DNA of 64,000 nt, taken from Oscarella lobularis. Taxonomy: Eukaryota > Porifera > Homoscleromorpha > Homosclerophorida > Oscarellidae. Position numbers and translations under genes: made by a program. The stretch is taken from the NCBI RefSeq assembly GCF_947507565.1, contig NC_089175.1, positions 1,477,733 to 1,541,732 of the forward strand. The letters are read 5' to 3'. Positions 12,059 through 23,693 of the stretch are shown in pieces. Each line of letters starts with the position of its first letter. Position 1 is the stretch's first letter. The notes below the pieces were generated by a model. It searched no databases and was not told where the DNA came from. It was given only the letters and a program-made list of their open reading frames with translations.

Positions 12059-15000
12059 TCAACCTCTTAGCTCTTCTTTGTTACCAGTGCTGGCTGCACG
12101 TATACGTCCAGTCCACTGCCATTTGTCCACGTGCTGCAACCAGAACTCGTCCGCGACAATGATCCGCTCATACGATGACGTCCTGTCCTTCCAAGCAGCT
12201 CCTGAAGCCACTCACTCCGCGTCTCCTCACTCACCCCAAGTCTAAAAACAAAAGCAATTACAACGTTGACCTCGGAAGTTTCAACGCCTATTGTACTGCA
12301 ATGGACACAAAAAAATAAAGGCTGGTGTCCATTACCATACACTGTAGGAAAGAAAGAGAGGACGTACACTAAATCTTCTTCATCTGGAAGTGTCAATAGT
12401 TTCATTACGTTCACCGAGAAGACTTCCTTTCCAAAGTCACCTCCAGGACACATTATGTGAAAGACGCCGCGATGAATAAATGCAACCGCCTTCTTCTCCT
12501 CGCCCCGCCTCGTCACACTAGCCGGCGGCTGCCCGCACGAAAAGACGATTTGACGACGGTGAAGTCGCTCCAGCAACTTGGGTCGTCTTGTCTCCTCGTC
12601 TTGCCGCAAGTACTCGTTGATACTAGGCACAAAAAAAGGAAGCAATAGAATAAGCTTTGTCATGCTTAACAAGTAGAGGGACTATGACTCTTAGAAAAAC
12701 TGTCATGCTCCACTAGTAATACAGTGTGGTCTCAACTAAACGAAGGAAATTAACCACTTATATAGCCAGTTTAGACTGAGGGAGGGGTCCCTGCAATAAC
12801 TCAAAACAACGCTCGCGTCTTCCCCTACCTTTTGCACGTCTGCGTCAAGTAGTTTGCATAGACAGTCGATCCAGGTATATCCCGATTTCTCAAACTTGCT
12901 CTCGCTGCGATCCAGACCTCCTCAAAATTGCACTCAAACGAGAATTCCTCGCCAATCATTGCCGCCAAGCTGTCGAGAGCCGACGTCAAAAAGGGCGTCG
13001 CATCGCGTATGTCCTGCTGTATTTCAGGCGGCAATCGCCGACAAACGATCCGGCCACCAGTCGCCGAATCTTCGGCGTCCGGTCTCATGCTCAAAAGCGT
13101 CAAATCCGGCTGAAACTGCTCGCAGCCGAACTGCCACGGCGACACGATGACGTGAAGCACGCCGCCCTTGTACACAATCGTCGTATTCTGCGACATAGAG
13201 CCGAGCGTGTGAAGCGAGAACACAATGCGATGATTGTAGACGTGCGAGAGAAAACGCTCGCGACACGCCGAATCCTCGCAATACTTCACAATGGCGACGC
13301 TGAGCGGCAAAAGATACTCGCCGTAGACGACGGAACCGATGTACTTTCGATACTTTGACTCGTCAGGAAGGTTCATATAGATGACGTCGAATTCACACTC
13401 AAATCGAAACGATCGTTGGGCGGCGCGACTGATCGCCTCCAGGGAGCCCTCGAGTAGATGAGCGGCGTCGAGGATGTCCTCTTTCACGCGCGCTGGAAGC
13501 GAGTCGATGAGACCCGCTTCCCACGTGTCCTGCCACGCGCTTTCGGCGAAGAAGTCCGAAGCGCCGCTCTCCGGAAGATCGTTCAGTCCGACGACGGGGA
13601 TTCGATCGACGGGCGGCACGTCGAGCGGATGCTTGCCGAAGTGAAAATTCGGCACGGTCACGTGGAGAATTCCCTCTTGAATCCAAACGGCGGGAAGCGG
13701 CGATAGGGGAGAGGCGAACGGCGATTGGCCGAGTTTGAATAGAATCCGATGCTTGTGCACGCGTTCGAGAAACGACGTCTTGACGGCGGCATTGGCGAGA
13801 TCGCTGACCAATCGATCGCTGAGAGCCGGTAAATATTTCCCATAGATGATGGAGCCCATTCGGTCGCGTTCTTGAACGGTCGGCGGCACGTTATTGAAGA
13901 CTTTGCCCAGGTTGCAAATGAACGAAAACGTGACGCCCGTCGTCGCGTTGATGTTACCAAGGGACTGGTTGAGCTGGAGCAGAGACAGCTGAATGTCGGC
14001 CATCACGTGAGGAGGCAGACTCGACTCCTGGGCTCTGACGTGAATCGTATTGGAACCCAATGAAGGCGATGACGAGATTGTTACGCCTAAAAGGAGCGAG
14101 TGAGTTTCCAAGTATTCATAACATGTCCGAGGGGGTCCCGCAATAAAAGAAAGATGTTGATACAGCTTAGTAAGTAAGTTACATATGACAGTTTTCAGTA
14201 TACGTATACGGCAGACTTTCAACTGGTATTAAGTTTAAATTATCATTATCTTCTCCACTCAGGTAACAGGGGTAAACTCAATAGACATCAAATAGGAAGC
14301 CATTGACATCCTTTCCCCCCACCGCACCCATCGGCTGAGATGAAACAACCCTTAGGAATCGGGACCCTTTTTTCTCGAGAGCCGGTATCTTAGTAAAACA
14401 AAAAAGTGCCTTAGTTGCCAAAAGGTATCCGGTCGACTAATCGACACCAAAATCAAGAAACGCAAGGCGGCCACCTTGCGTATGTAAAAATACCGTCCCC
14501 ACCTGAGCTAACCAGACTGGAATTCATTTTATTAATAGGTGTCGAGTCGAAATGCGAATATGCAAAGGAATCGTTTAGGGAGCCCGGTGTCCTTACCTGT
14601 AGTGAAGTCGTCCGCAACGCTACTCACGACGCTTCTCGCGTCCAAGCTCTCTTGACTGTGACTCTGCGTCGCTGACGTCGTCGAAGGTGACGGCGGTCGC
14701 GATGACGATACCGTTGCCGTCGCTGTGGACGTCGAATCGTCGTCGCCTTCGCCTAATCCGAATGATTTTTCTATTGGCGATGGAGGCGGCGGCGACGCTC
14801 GATCGGTGGACGGCGGCGACGGGCATTCGAGTCGCGATCGTTCCAACGCTTTTACCCAGGCCCTTTGGAAAGAATGGAGTCACTCATATCGCCTGCGGGC
14901 TTAGGAATGAAGGGGTCTCTCCTTCGAAGGGGCCATGGCACTCCCTCGGTACGATTTGCATGTTTATAAACAGCCCGTCTTTTTTTCAAAGACGGGGAAG

Positions 15001-16100
15001 TCTGAATAGTTTCTTTTTCCGAGGTTAGAGTCGGTTTCGCGACGGGGTCGCGATAGGTAAATAAACGCAGTCATTTCGCCGGGAGGGGAGGAAAAGGGGG
15101 GCACTTCGACGCAGTAAAGTAAATAGATTCAGTCATTCTGCCGCGTAACGTTACGTACGCGATGATGCATAACAGGCATTCCCACAGTGCGAAAGCGAAT
15201 GCTTCACATATTTTTAGACGTTAGGCGCGAAAAAGGCAGCGAAAGAGGAAACGGTAAAAGGGAAAGAGTTTATACGAAGGGAAGCGAAGCCCAGGGTCGT
15301 GCGACCTCGAATCTGGGCTTCTCTAACGTAACGTCCGCGGAAGGAACATTGCGGTGACGAACGTTAGGTGTATCATCGCGCGGAAGGGCAAAAGCGGAGG
15401 ACAGGCAGGTGCGAGGTCAAATAACGATCTCGCCTTCCTCTCTCTCTCACTGCTATTTACATTACGGCGCCCAACCCCTTTTGTTTAGCTTACCAACACT
15501 CCTCTTTCGTTTGCGCGTAAAGACAAACGAGCTTATCGGCCATGACGAGTGCGAAACAGAACCGATGATCGACGCTCGACGGCCAGGAACCTTTTTGGGC
15601 ACCGGTCCAAAGCGTGCCACGATCGCATGCCATGCGACAGTCGCTGAGATAGTAAACGCCGCGCGGTTGCGCGGCGCCCGAACGCGTCTTGAAGTAGACG
15701 AGGCGCCCGTTTTCCGTTAGCGCGAACCAGCGCTTTGCCCACGATCTTTTCATCACGCCGCCAACTGTCGGCGAGAGCGGAAGAGAGAAAAAAACGATAA
15801 AGACGCGCAGTTAGAAAGGATCGGGTCGCTTTCGCTTCGAATCGTTTTAGCGCGTTGCCCCCGGGAACGCGACAACCGGGCGGAGCGAAGCTGCGAACGC
15901 TCGGGAAAAGAGAGGATAAGGATCTTCGGAGCGCGCTGCCGCGGTTAGAGTTAGGGACTAGCATTACGCCGACGGGGTCTTCCTTCCTTCCTTTACTCGC
16001 CCCAAGGCTCGTTTCTACCTTGTTTGTATAGCCAACCGCTTCGAAGGAGTTCCATTTGGTCCAGGCGCGTTTTTGTGATGTTGTTACCGCTGCCATTCAT
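12059..16100 (-). CDS. PH-domain protein with three copies of an unrecognised ~140-residue repeat
   Basis: ATG 16098-16100 opens an exon ending near 16019 (MELLRSGWLYKQ). It splices in frame to 15768-15488 (VGGVMKRSWAKRWFAL...LVCLYAQTKEECW) and to about 14863-14595 (AWVKALERSR, closing the PH domain with its invariant Trp). A Ser/Pro/Thr-rich linker follows. The next join (donor about 14594, acceptor about 14084) is in phase and leads to a long exon (14083-12837). A further join to about 12625 continues the third repeat. Repeats begin at about 14020, 13500 and 13030. Each runs LPxxVxxDIxxA..., F-C-x(3)-V, GS-x-VYG-x-YL, HRIxF and GxLHVxVPxFxFG. The PH domain suggests phosphoinositide or membrane targeting; the repeat matches no family I know. 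About 750 residues in all. The extreme C-terminus (12059-12150, WKDRTSSYERIIVADEF) is open but its splicing is uncertain. Confidence 0.72.
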
Positions 16101-17046
16101 GACGCCGGCTCTCTTGTCGTCTTCGACTCGCTATTCGGGCGTCACTTTGAACTAGAGCGCGTTTCACGATGCGTACTTAGGAGTTGACGATCTGTAACTG
16201 CGCGTGGCTCGATCCGCCTACTCTTCTGTGAACTGTGTTACCGCTAATCGATCGGTCCGATAGCGGACCAATCGGCGAGCGCGACGCTGAGCTTATCCGG
16301 TTCCGCCTCCGTGCAAACGCGCGCACGCTGACCTCGGCGGCGCGAGATGCGACAGGAAACTCTCACGCGTTGATCTTCGTGTGCATCTGCGTCGCACATA
16401 TTCTCACCTGTGTTCTGAAAAAGAACGACAAGTCGTTCATTTCGTATCGCGGGTTCGGCGTGAGGGCTTCGGAGCACGTGCGCCGGCCAGTCACAACATT
16501 GACGCGAAGTGTCTGCGGAGTCCTCAAGGAGGACAACAGACGAACATGCTGCTGTTGATTTTTTTCATCTACATACGCCAAACAAACAATCGTTTTCATT
16601 ACCATTTTTTTCATATCATATTACTCTTGTTGTCCTTTTGTGGTCTTCCGCGTTTCTTCACAACAAGACACTTCTAAGACTGATTTGGAGCTGCATTGAA
16701 AGTTTAATTAATTAACACTTTGAGAGAAAATACTTAAAAAATGAGACAACTGGGCTCTGGCAGCCCAGCCCTCATCTCATGTTGAAAATCTTCATTTTCA
16801 AGTGAAGATTTTCAAGTTCTGATTGAGCGATGTTGGGAGATAAGACCAGCAGGAAATCAACAAGACGCCAAATGCAGTTCAGGTTCAAATTTTCTCCGCC
16901 TCATCAATAATTGTCTGCACGTCAAAGAGGGAAACACACTTGACTGTCCCGGTCTTACTCTCCACTGGTTCAAACCAAAAGTAGCGACTCTTCACGCAAC
17001 GGGAAAAATTTGAATAAAAAGTCATCTGATTTAGATAATCAAAGTT
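16101..17046. other. Intergenic region without a supported gene
   Basis: No reading frame here shows protein-like composition or splice continuity. The part next to 16100 is GC-rich and probably holds the promoter of the PH-repeat gene. The part next to 17046 is the 3' flank of the methyltransferase and is AT-richer. Two small inverted repeats lie at about 16750-16768 and 16782-16815. Confidence 0.6.
16782..16815. repeat. 13-bp inverted repeat with 8-nt loop
   Basis: TTGAAAATCTTCA at 16782-16794 is followed by its exact reverse complement at 16803-16815. A second hairpin (CTGGGCT / AGCCCAG) lies just upstream at about 16750-16768. Possible transcript-end structure for the flanking minus-strand methyltransferase or simply chance; no mobile-element ends are visible. 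Confidence 0.6.
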
Positions 17047-17856
17047 TTAGCGTTTTTCTGCAACCACCCTAATTATATTCTCAGGGAATTTTACTGGACC
17101 CTCGAGATCAATTCCCAACTCGGCTGCAACATGTCGATAAAAATCCGTCTCCTGCTTCCATTCCTTCAAATAAGCAGAAAATCGCTTGCTGGTCGTTGCA
17201 TTCCACCAGTGTACCATGTGCTCCAGTGACGGGTGCTGATTGTACGCAACGTACTCGTCAATGCGTACGTTACAAAAGCCCGCCTCTTGACACAAACTGG
17301 CCCAATCAGATCCACTCTGAAAATGCCAATTCATGACCGCATTCAAATCAACTGGCTTTCCCGCCATCAAGTTCGACAGCCGTTGCAGCACGATCGGCGG
17401 CGATCGCGCGAGAAGAAATCCCAATCGACCCGTCGACTTGATCGACTGGAAAATTTTATCTAACCCGTGGGCGTGGTCAGAAATCCAATTCATGACGAAA
17501 TTGGAAAAGACGCGATCGAAGCGCTCGAAATCGACAACGCAATCGATCGTACCCTCGACGAACGTCAAATTCACGGCGTCGCCGAATCGGCGTCGTGCCG
17601 ACGCTATTCGTTCGCGATTCGGATCGATTCCGACGACGCGACCTCGAGCGCCGACGAAAGCGGCGAGTTTGTTCGTTAGCTCGCCCGACGCGCAGCCGAG
17701 ATCGAGTACGCGATGTCCGGGCCTTATGTTGAGAACCCCGAGCAGCTCGAGACCGCGTTTTGCCTGCCAGTCGGTGCTCAGGGCGCCGTATTCCACGCGC
17801 TTCGGCGCGGAATGACGTGCGAGTCCAGCGTATCGCAGGCTTCGCAGCTTGTTCAT
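17047..17856 (-). CDS. Class I SAM-dependent methyltransferase, juvenile-hormone-acid-methyltransferase-like
   Basis: A single exon of 269 residues from ATG 17854-17856 to TAA 17047-17049. An open frame continues upstream but runs into the terminal repeat of the neighbouring cassette, so the first Met outside the repeat (MNKLRSLRYAGLARH) is chosen. Motif I is VLDLGCASGELTNKLAAF, followed by the acidic end of beta-2 (VVGIDPNRER), and FDRVFSNFVMNWISD corresponds to the post-IV region. This is a Rossmann methyltransferase of the small-molecule type. JHAMT-like proteins share the GALSTDWQ...LLGVLNI-type start and the length, but the substrate is unknown. A transposable cassette begins 57 bp upstream of the ATG and must have altered its promoter. 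Confidence 0.82.
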   Translation of the reverse strand: MNKLRSLRYAGLARHSAPKRVEYGALSTDWQAKRGLELLGVLNIRPGHRVLDLGCASGELTNKLAAFVGARGRVVGIDPNRERIASARRRFGDAVNLTFVEGTIDCVVDFERFDRVFSNFVMNWISDHAHGLDKIFQSIKSTGRLGFLLARSPPIVLQRLSNLMAGKPVDLNAVMNWHFQSGSDWASLCQEAGFCNVRIDEYVAYNQHPSLEHMVHWWNATTSKRFSAYLKEWKQETDFYRHVAAELGIDLEGPVKFPENIIRVVAEKR

Positions 17857-17902
17857 CGGAGCACGTGATCGACGATCTAGCGTACGCTTATTTGACCGGA
17901 CG

Positions 17903-17913
17903 GATTCATGGCC
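17903..17913. repeat. 11-bp target-site duplication, left copy
   Basis: GATTCATGGCC here is repeated exactly and in the same orientation at 23333-23343, directly outside the two inverted termini of the 5.4-kb cassette. It contains an ATG (17908) that corresponds to the start codon of the IFTAP-like gene in the right copy. Confidence 0.85.
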
Positions 17914-18006
17914 GCAGTGGCTGCCCTTACGGATACGTAAGGCCGTTATCCTTACGGACACCAAAATGATCATGCGCAGTGCGTTATTTCGAGGATTAAA
18001 AGCTTA

Positions 18007-18139
18007 TTGATATATCTTACCTGTGAGTTGCCCTGTGCTGCTCAGGGTTGGGCCTAACGCGCGCTAGGGGGGAACGCTTCCGCCCGGCTCGCCGCCGATC
18101 TCGTCAGTCCGATTCGAGCCAAGCCGAATCCGAGCCCCC
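18007..18139 (-). repeat. Split direct repeat B2
   Basis: 133 bp identical by eye to 18321-18453 (B1), starting TTGATATATCTTACC on the plus strand. It forms the 3' terminus of the retrotransposon. Confidence 0.92.
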
Positions 18140-18211
18140 CAAGCGGCGAGTCACGTCCGAAGGACGGAGAAGCGGGTGCGGCCCCCGGAGCAGCACGGGA
18201 GGGAGGGTGGG

Positions 18212-18320
18212 AAAAATTCGGTCTGTGCGAAGGCGGCGAATGGCGATACCAGACACCGCCCGCGCCTTACATAATCATGGCGGTAGATATCAACCGCGTT
18301 TAACCTGTATTAAACTTCCC
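18212..18320 (-). repeat. Split direct repeat A2
   Basis: 109 bp identical by eye to 22800-22908 (A1), starting AAAAATTCGGTCTGTG on the plus strand. It abuts B1 directly at 18320/18321. Confidence 0.92.
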
Positions 18321-18453
18321 TTGATATATCTTACCTGTGAGTTGCCCTGTGCTGCTCAGGGTTGGGCCTAACGCGCGCTAGGGGGGAACGCTTCCGCCCG
18401 GCTCGCCGCCGATCTCGTCAGTCCGATTCGAGCCAAGCCGAATCCGAGCCCCC
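18321..18453 (-). repeat. Split direct repeat B1
   Basis: Second copy of the 133-bp unit at 18007-18139, adjoining A2. The B1/A2 junction mimics the joint expected in a circular DNA intermediate, where B2 meets A1. Confidence 0.92.
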
Positions 18454-18716
18454 AACAAACCGTCGTGAACGGTCCCAACGGGGCTGGAGCGACGTCCCCC
18501 AAGACGGGATCACCACCTCACCCAATTAGCATAGTTGTGGTCTCCGCCCGTGAGAACCTGCTGGCGCGACTAACATAACAAAAACCCCCTAGCGGCTGTA
18601 CGCTCTCCACTCGCCCGAAGAACGCCACAACTAACTCGCCACGCTCACAAAACATGCGACAAAGAACCGGTTTACGTCGCTAACGCGCGCTGGACTCCTG
18701 AGTACGCGGATGCTAT

Positions 18717-20063
18717 TTACTCTGTAGCCAGCGCGCGACTGTATCGCGCCAGCTGCCGCTCGTCCAGACGAATGTAGCGCATAAACGCTGCGCTTTTCCA
18801 TCGGCCGAGCGTTTGGATCGTCGAGTCGTCAAGTCCGCGCGCAGCGGCCGTCGTCGCCGCCCCGATTCGGAAGCTATGACCAGCGAAGCGAGTCGCATCC
18901 ACGCCTGCCGTTGTCAGAGCCCGTCGCACTTGATCGACGAGCGCCGCCCGTGAGAGCGCTCCGCCATTTTCGAACAGAAACAACGGCCCCGGCGCAAAGC
19001 GACGGCGAGCCAGGTAAGCGAGCAGCGCTTCCACAGGGCACAGGTCCGCGCGTGTGCGTCCTAGAACAATCGACACGCCGCCACGGAACGGGTCCGTCTT
19101 CGACTGTTTGATCCGCAATTTGACGAACGACGGGTCCGCCAGTGAATCCGTCGACACGTCATCGGGCGAAAGATGACGCTCGGGATCGAACGCCGCCACC
19201 GAGTCCACGGTGAACTCGCCTGCTCGCAAGAAACCGAAGAAGGCAACCGTGCATGCCGCCCACAGCATCGTCGAGTCCCATCGATGGGGCGTTTGTCCCC
19301 ACACCGCGCGCAGTTGACGAAGAATCACCGGAGTGATGGGGAGGCGGGGATCCGCCGCTGGCCGCCCTTGTTCTCGCTTGATTCCGTTTAGCATGAGAAC
19401 CAGCAGTGGCATCGATGCCGCGAACGGATCGCCCAGACCAGCGACGACCTGCCCGTTGCGAACCGCTGCCAGGTAAGATTTTATTGTGGCGTATCTTAAC
19501 CCCTCTCTTGCCAGGGCCGCGCAGAAGAGCGAGAGCACGCGCTCCGACGCTGGCAGACCCTGCAGACCTAACTGCTCGCAAAATCGTTTGAACCGGCGGA
19601 GTCCTGCGGCGTACGATCGTCGAGTGGAGTCCGCGACACCTTGCGCACTGTAGCGTGAAAGAGCTCCCTCCACCGCGGCTCGTTCCAGGGCAATCCCGGT
19701 AACGCCACCAGGTCCAGTAGCTCCCCCGAGATGGGCGTCGGATTGGCGGCAAGCTGAGGAAAAAGACGCTCTCAGCGCGGCGGGCGGAACGTTACGCGAG
19801 AGCCCGTCGGCGAGGGTCTTCTGTTCTCCCGGGATATGCCGCTCCCTCCAAGCAAACCCAAATTGAGCCGCAAAAAAAAAACTGCAGCGTACGCAGGAGA
19901 GGCATAAGTGCCGCGTCCCTGCTTGACCCTGACCGCACCGCCGCCACGACCACCGTGCTGTCGCACTCAAGCAGGACCGATGCGCCCGACCAGCTCTCGC
20001 CCCACACCGCCGCTGCAAGAACCACCGGCCGGAGCTCCCTCGGTGATCGGAAGCGGAGCCCAC
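18717..20063 (-). CDS. RNase H remnant fused to a tyrosine recombinase (retrotransposon)
   Basis: The frame ends at TAA 18717-18719. From about 19740 down it encodes a complete tyrosine recombinase: an N-terminal SAM-like core-binding domain (STRRSYAAGLRRFKRFC), then a catalytic domain with GFLRAGEF (first Arg), HSFRIGAAT (His-x-x-Arg) and GRWKSAAFMRYIR (the Tyr nucleophile). Upstream, WRERHIPGEQKTLADGLSRN is the end of an RNase H domain. The frame before that is out of register: the preceding RNase H piece (LLECDSTVVVAAVRS) lies in another frame, with a shift at the A run near 19871-19879. The recombinase would integrate circular cDNA. It looks catalytically intact, but the element as a whole does not. 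Confidence 0.85.
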   Translation of the reverse strand: MGSASDHRGSSGRWFLQRRCGARAGRAHRSCLSATARWSWRRCGQGQAGTRHLCLSCVRCSFFFAAQFGFAWRERHIPGEQKTLADGLSRNVPPAALRASFSSACRQSDAHLGGATGPGGVTGIALERAAVEGALSRYSAQGVADSTRRSYAAGLRRFKRFCEQLGLQGLPASERVLSLFCAALAREGLRYATIKSYLAAVRNGQVVAGLGDPFAASMPLLVLMLNGIKREQGRPAADPRLPITPVILRQLRAVWGQTPHRWDSTMLWAACTVAFFGFLRAGEFTVDSVAAFDPERHLSPDDVSTDSLADPSFVKLRIKQSKTDPFRGGVSIVLGRTRADLCPVEALLAYLARRRFAPGPLFLFENGGALSRAALVDQVRRALTTAGVDATRFAGHSFRIGAATTAAARGLDDSTIQTLGRWKSAAFMRYIRLDERQLARYSRALATE

Positions 20064-20700
20064 GGTGCTGACGCTGCAGCTTTGCCTGCGGCAAGCGCAT
20101 TACTCCAGCCACGGTGTCTAGCTCGATCTTCAAGAACACCAGCGTCGTGCCAGGGCCTCCAATCTTTCCGCGAGCGACGGGTACCCCGAGTTCTTTGCAC
20201 ACCCGCAGCGCCGCCTGCAACTGATGCGCTCGATCCTGAGGCTGATCCACAGTAGCGCGTCTGCTACTGCGGAGAAGATCGCCTGCGGAGAAGATCGCCG
20301 GTGCCGAACGCAACCCAAGCGGCAGCACGGTGTGCCACATACACCTCGCCCCGCGATCGCATGCTAAGGAGATGGCGACCCGCCGGGTGCACCGGAATGA
20401 TGCGGTATTCGCTTTGTATGCCCCGCTTTGCTAGCACTGCCCCAGCTCCCAACTGCCAGCAGTACCGCACGGCGCCCTCCGCACGGGTGTATATGGTCGC
20501 GCATTATTCGGCGCAAATTCCATCGTTGACGCTGCCGCCCCGTGGGGACGACAGGTTGAATATTAGCCGCCACCGCCCCGGTTGGCCGGACTTGGGACTT
20601 ACCCCGAAGGGACTCAAGCGCACCAGCTGCGTCGGAGCGGCCGGGACTGGGCCCACTACTCTGCCTGCTGCGAGTTCGCCGTTTAGATATTCGTCCACTA
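20064..20700 (-). pseudogene. Broken reverse transcriptase of the YR retrotransposon
   Basis: Fragments in different frames resemble the RT of DIRS-like elements: LSPFGVSPKSGQPGRWRLIF (about 20600), YRIIPVHPAGRHLLSM (about 20370-20410), LGLRSAPAIFSA (about 20290-20320) and GPGTTLVFLKIELDTVAG (about 20110-20160). A 14-bp tandem duplication at about 20269-20296 shifts the frame. The segment that should carry the catalytic Tyr-x-Asp-Asp block between AIFSA and the LGVPVA stretch is missing. This RT cannot be active as it stands. Confidence 0.78.
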
Positions 20701-22750
<2,050 letters not shown>

Positions 22751-22799
22751 GCAACGTTAGAATAAGAGCGCAGAGAAAAATTGCAAGAGAAAAAAAAAA

Positions 22800-22908
22800 A
22801 AAAATTCGGTCTGTGCGAAGGCGGCGAATGGCGATACCAGACACCGCCCGCGCCTTACATAATCATGGCGGTAGATATCAACCGCGTTTAACCTGTATTA
22901 AACTTCCC
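22800..22908 (-). repeat. Split direct repeat A1 (retrotransposon 5' end)
   Basis: 109 bp identical by eye to 18212-18320. It is preceded on the plus strand by a run of A (about 22788-22800). Position 22908/22909 is the element boundary. Confidence 0.9.
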
Positions 22909-22919
22909 TGATAACTGTA

Positions 22920-23060
22920 CAGTCCCGAAGGTGACGCGGTAGCTCACGCGTACGGGCGCGGGGGGGGGGGCCCCTGGATACGGCTCCCACGCAGGAGGAT
23001 AGGGGCTCGAATCCCGAAGCGTGCTTTTTTTTCTTTTTCTTTCTTTTTCTTTTCTTTTTT
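22920..23060 (+). repeat. Possible tRNA-derived SINE head
   Basis: GGTAGCTCACGCG near 22940 resembles a Pol III A box, and GGGCTCGAATCCC near 22993-23005 resembles a B box. The segment is followed by a T/C-rich tail starting with eight T at about 23024-23031. The G run at 22961-22970 disturbs any cloverleaf. It lies inside the cassette's right arm. Confidence 0.35.
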
Positions 23061-23288
23061 TCTCTGTACCTATCGATATACGATCACCCGCGACTGTGGC
23101 ATGGTGGTTCCAGGGGGGCGAAGCCCCCCTCTGCGACCTATGCTCATTGGGGCGGTTAAGCCCGGAGCGGGGCCGCCACCGATACCAGTAAGGTTTAGGG
23201 TTGGTGTTGGGTTAGGTACATGAAGAAAACGCTTTCTAAGCTCTCTATATAGAGCACTGCGCAGGCGTGGCCATGCGCAGACCAATCA

Positions 23289-23332
23289 CCGTAAGGATAA
23301 CGGCCTTACGTATCCGTAAGGGCAGCCACTGC
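23289..23332. repeat. Right terminal inverted repeat of the 5.4-kb cassette
   Basis: Exact reverse complement of 17914-17957, ending in CCACTGC next to the right target duplication. Confidence 0.9.
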
Positions 23333-23343
23333 GATTCATGGCC
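23333..23343. repeat. 11-bp target-site duplication, right copy
   Basis: GATTCATGGCC, identical to 17903-17913. Its ATG (23338-23340) is the inferred start codon of the IFTAP-like gene. Confidence 0.85.
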
Positions 23344-23667
23344 CTGCAGCCGCAGCAGGATAAAGGTTAGCTTTTCGCTATGCGGTCTGTCTTTTGCACT
23401 CCTATCTCTTCAGACCATTTTCCTCTTCCGGGAGAATGTGATGACGAAAAGAAGCCTGCTGATGATACTATTCCCGTACAAAAGTGTAGTCTCGACATGA
23501 AAGCTTCCTTCAGAAGTTCCGAAGCAGAGGCCCAGACACCCGATGAAGCGTCCTCGAGCTCTGACAACAACGCAGTCGAACCTTTTCAACTCGATGACAA
23601 TTTTGATTACGATAACGTCACACTGACACCCAAATATCTACCAAAACAAAATAAGGAAAAAACTTGA
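23338..23667 (+). CDS. IFTAP: IFTAP (C11orf74)-like small protein
   Basis: Two exons give 93 residues: 23338-23365 (MALQPQQDK) and 23414-23667, separated by a 48-bp GT-AG intron whose join is in phase. The protein is acidic and Ser-rich, probably disordered. Its C-terminus reads PFQLDDNFDYDNVTLTPKY, closely matching the C-terminal block I remember from human IFTAP (SLDEEFDYDNVMLTSKF). IFTAP binds the IFT-A complex in cilia. The human protein is more than twice as long, so the N-terminus is short or additional exons were lost. The start ATG lies within the target-site duplication of the adjacent cassette. Its stop is 26 bp from the convergent LARS1 stop. Confidence 0.62.
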
Positions 23668-23693
23668 AAACAGCAGTCTAGTCTATTTTTTCC

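Noticed and set aside
16235-16558. 107-codon plus-strand frame upstream of the methyltransferase region
   Set aside because: No recognisable motif or splice context; average for GC-rich non-coding DNA.
23180-23220. Telomere-like GGTTTAGGGTTGGTG stretch
   Set aside because: Only one or two degenerate TTAGGG-like units within the cassette; no array.
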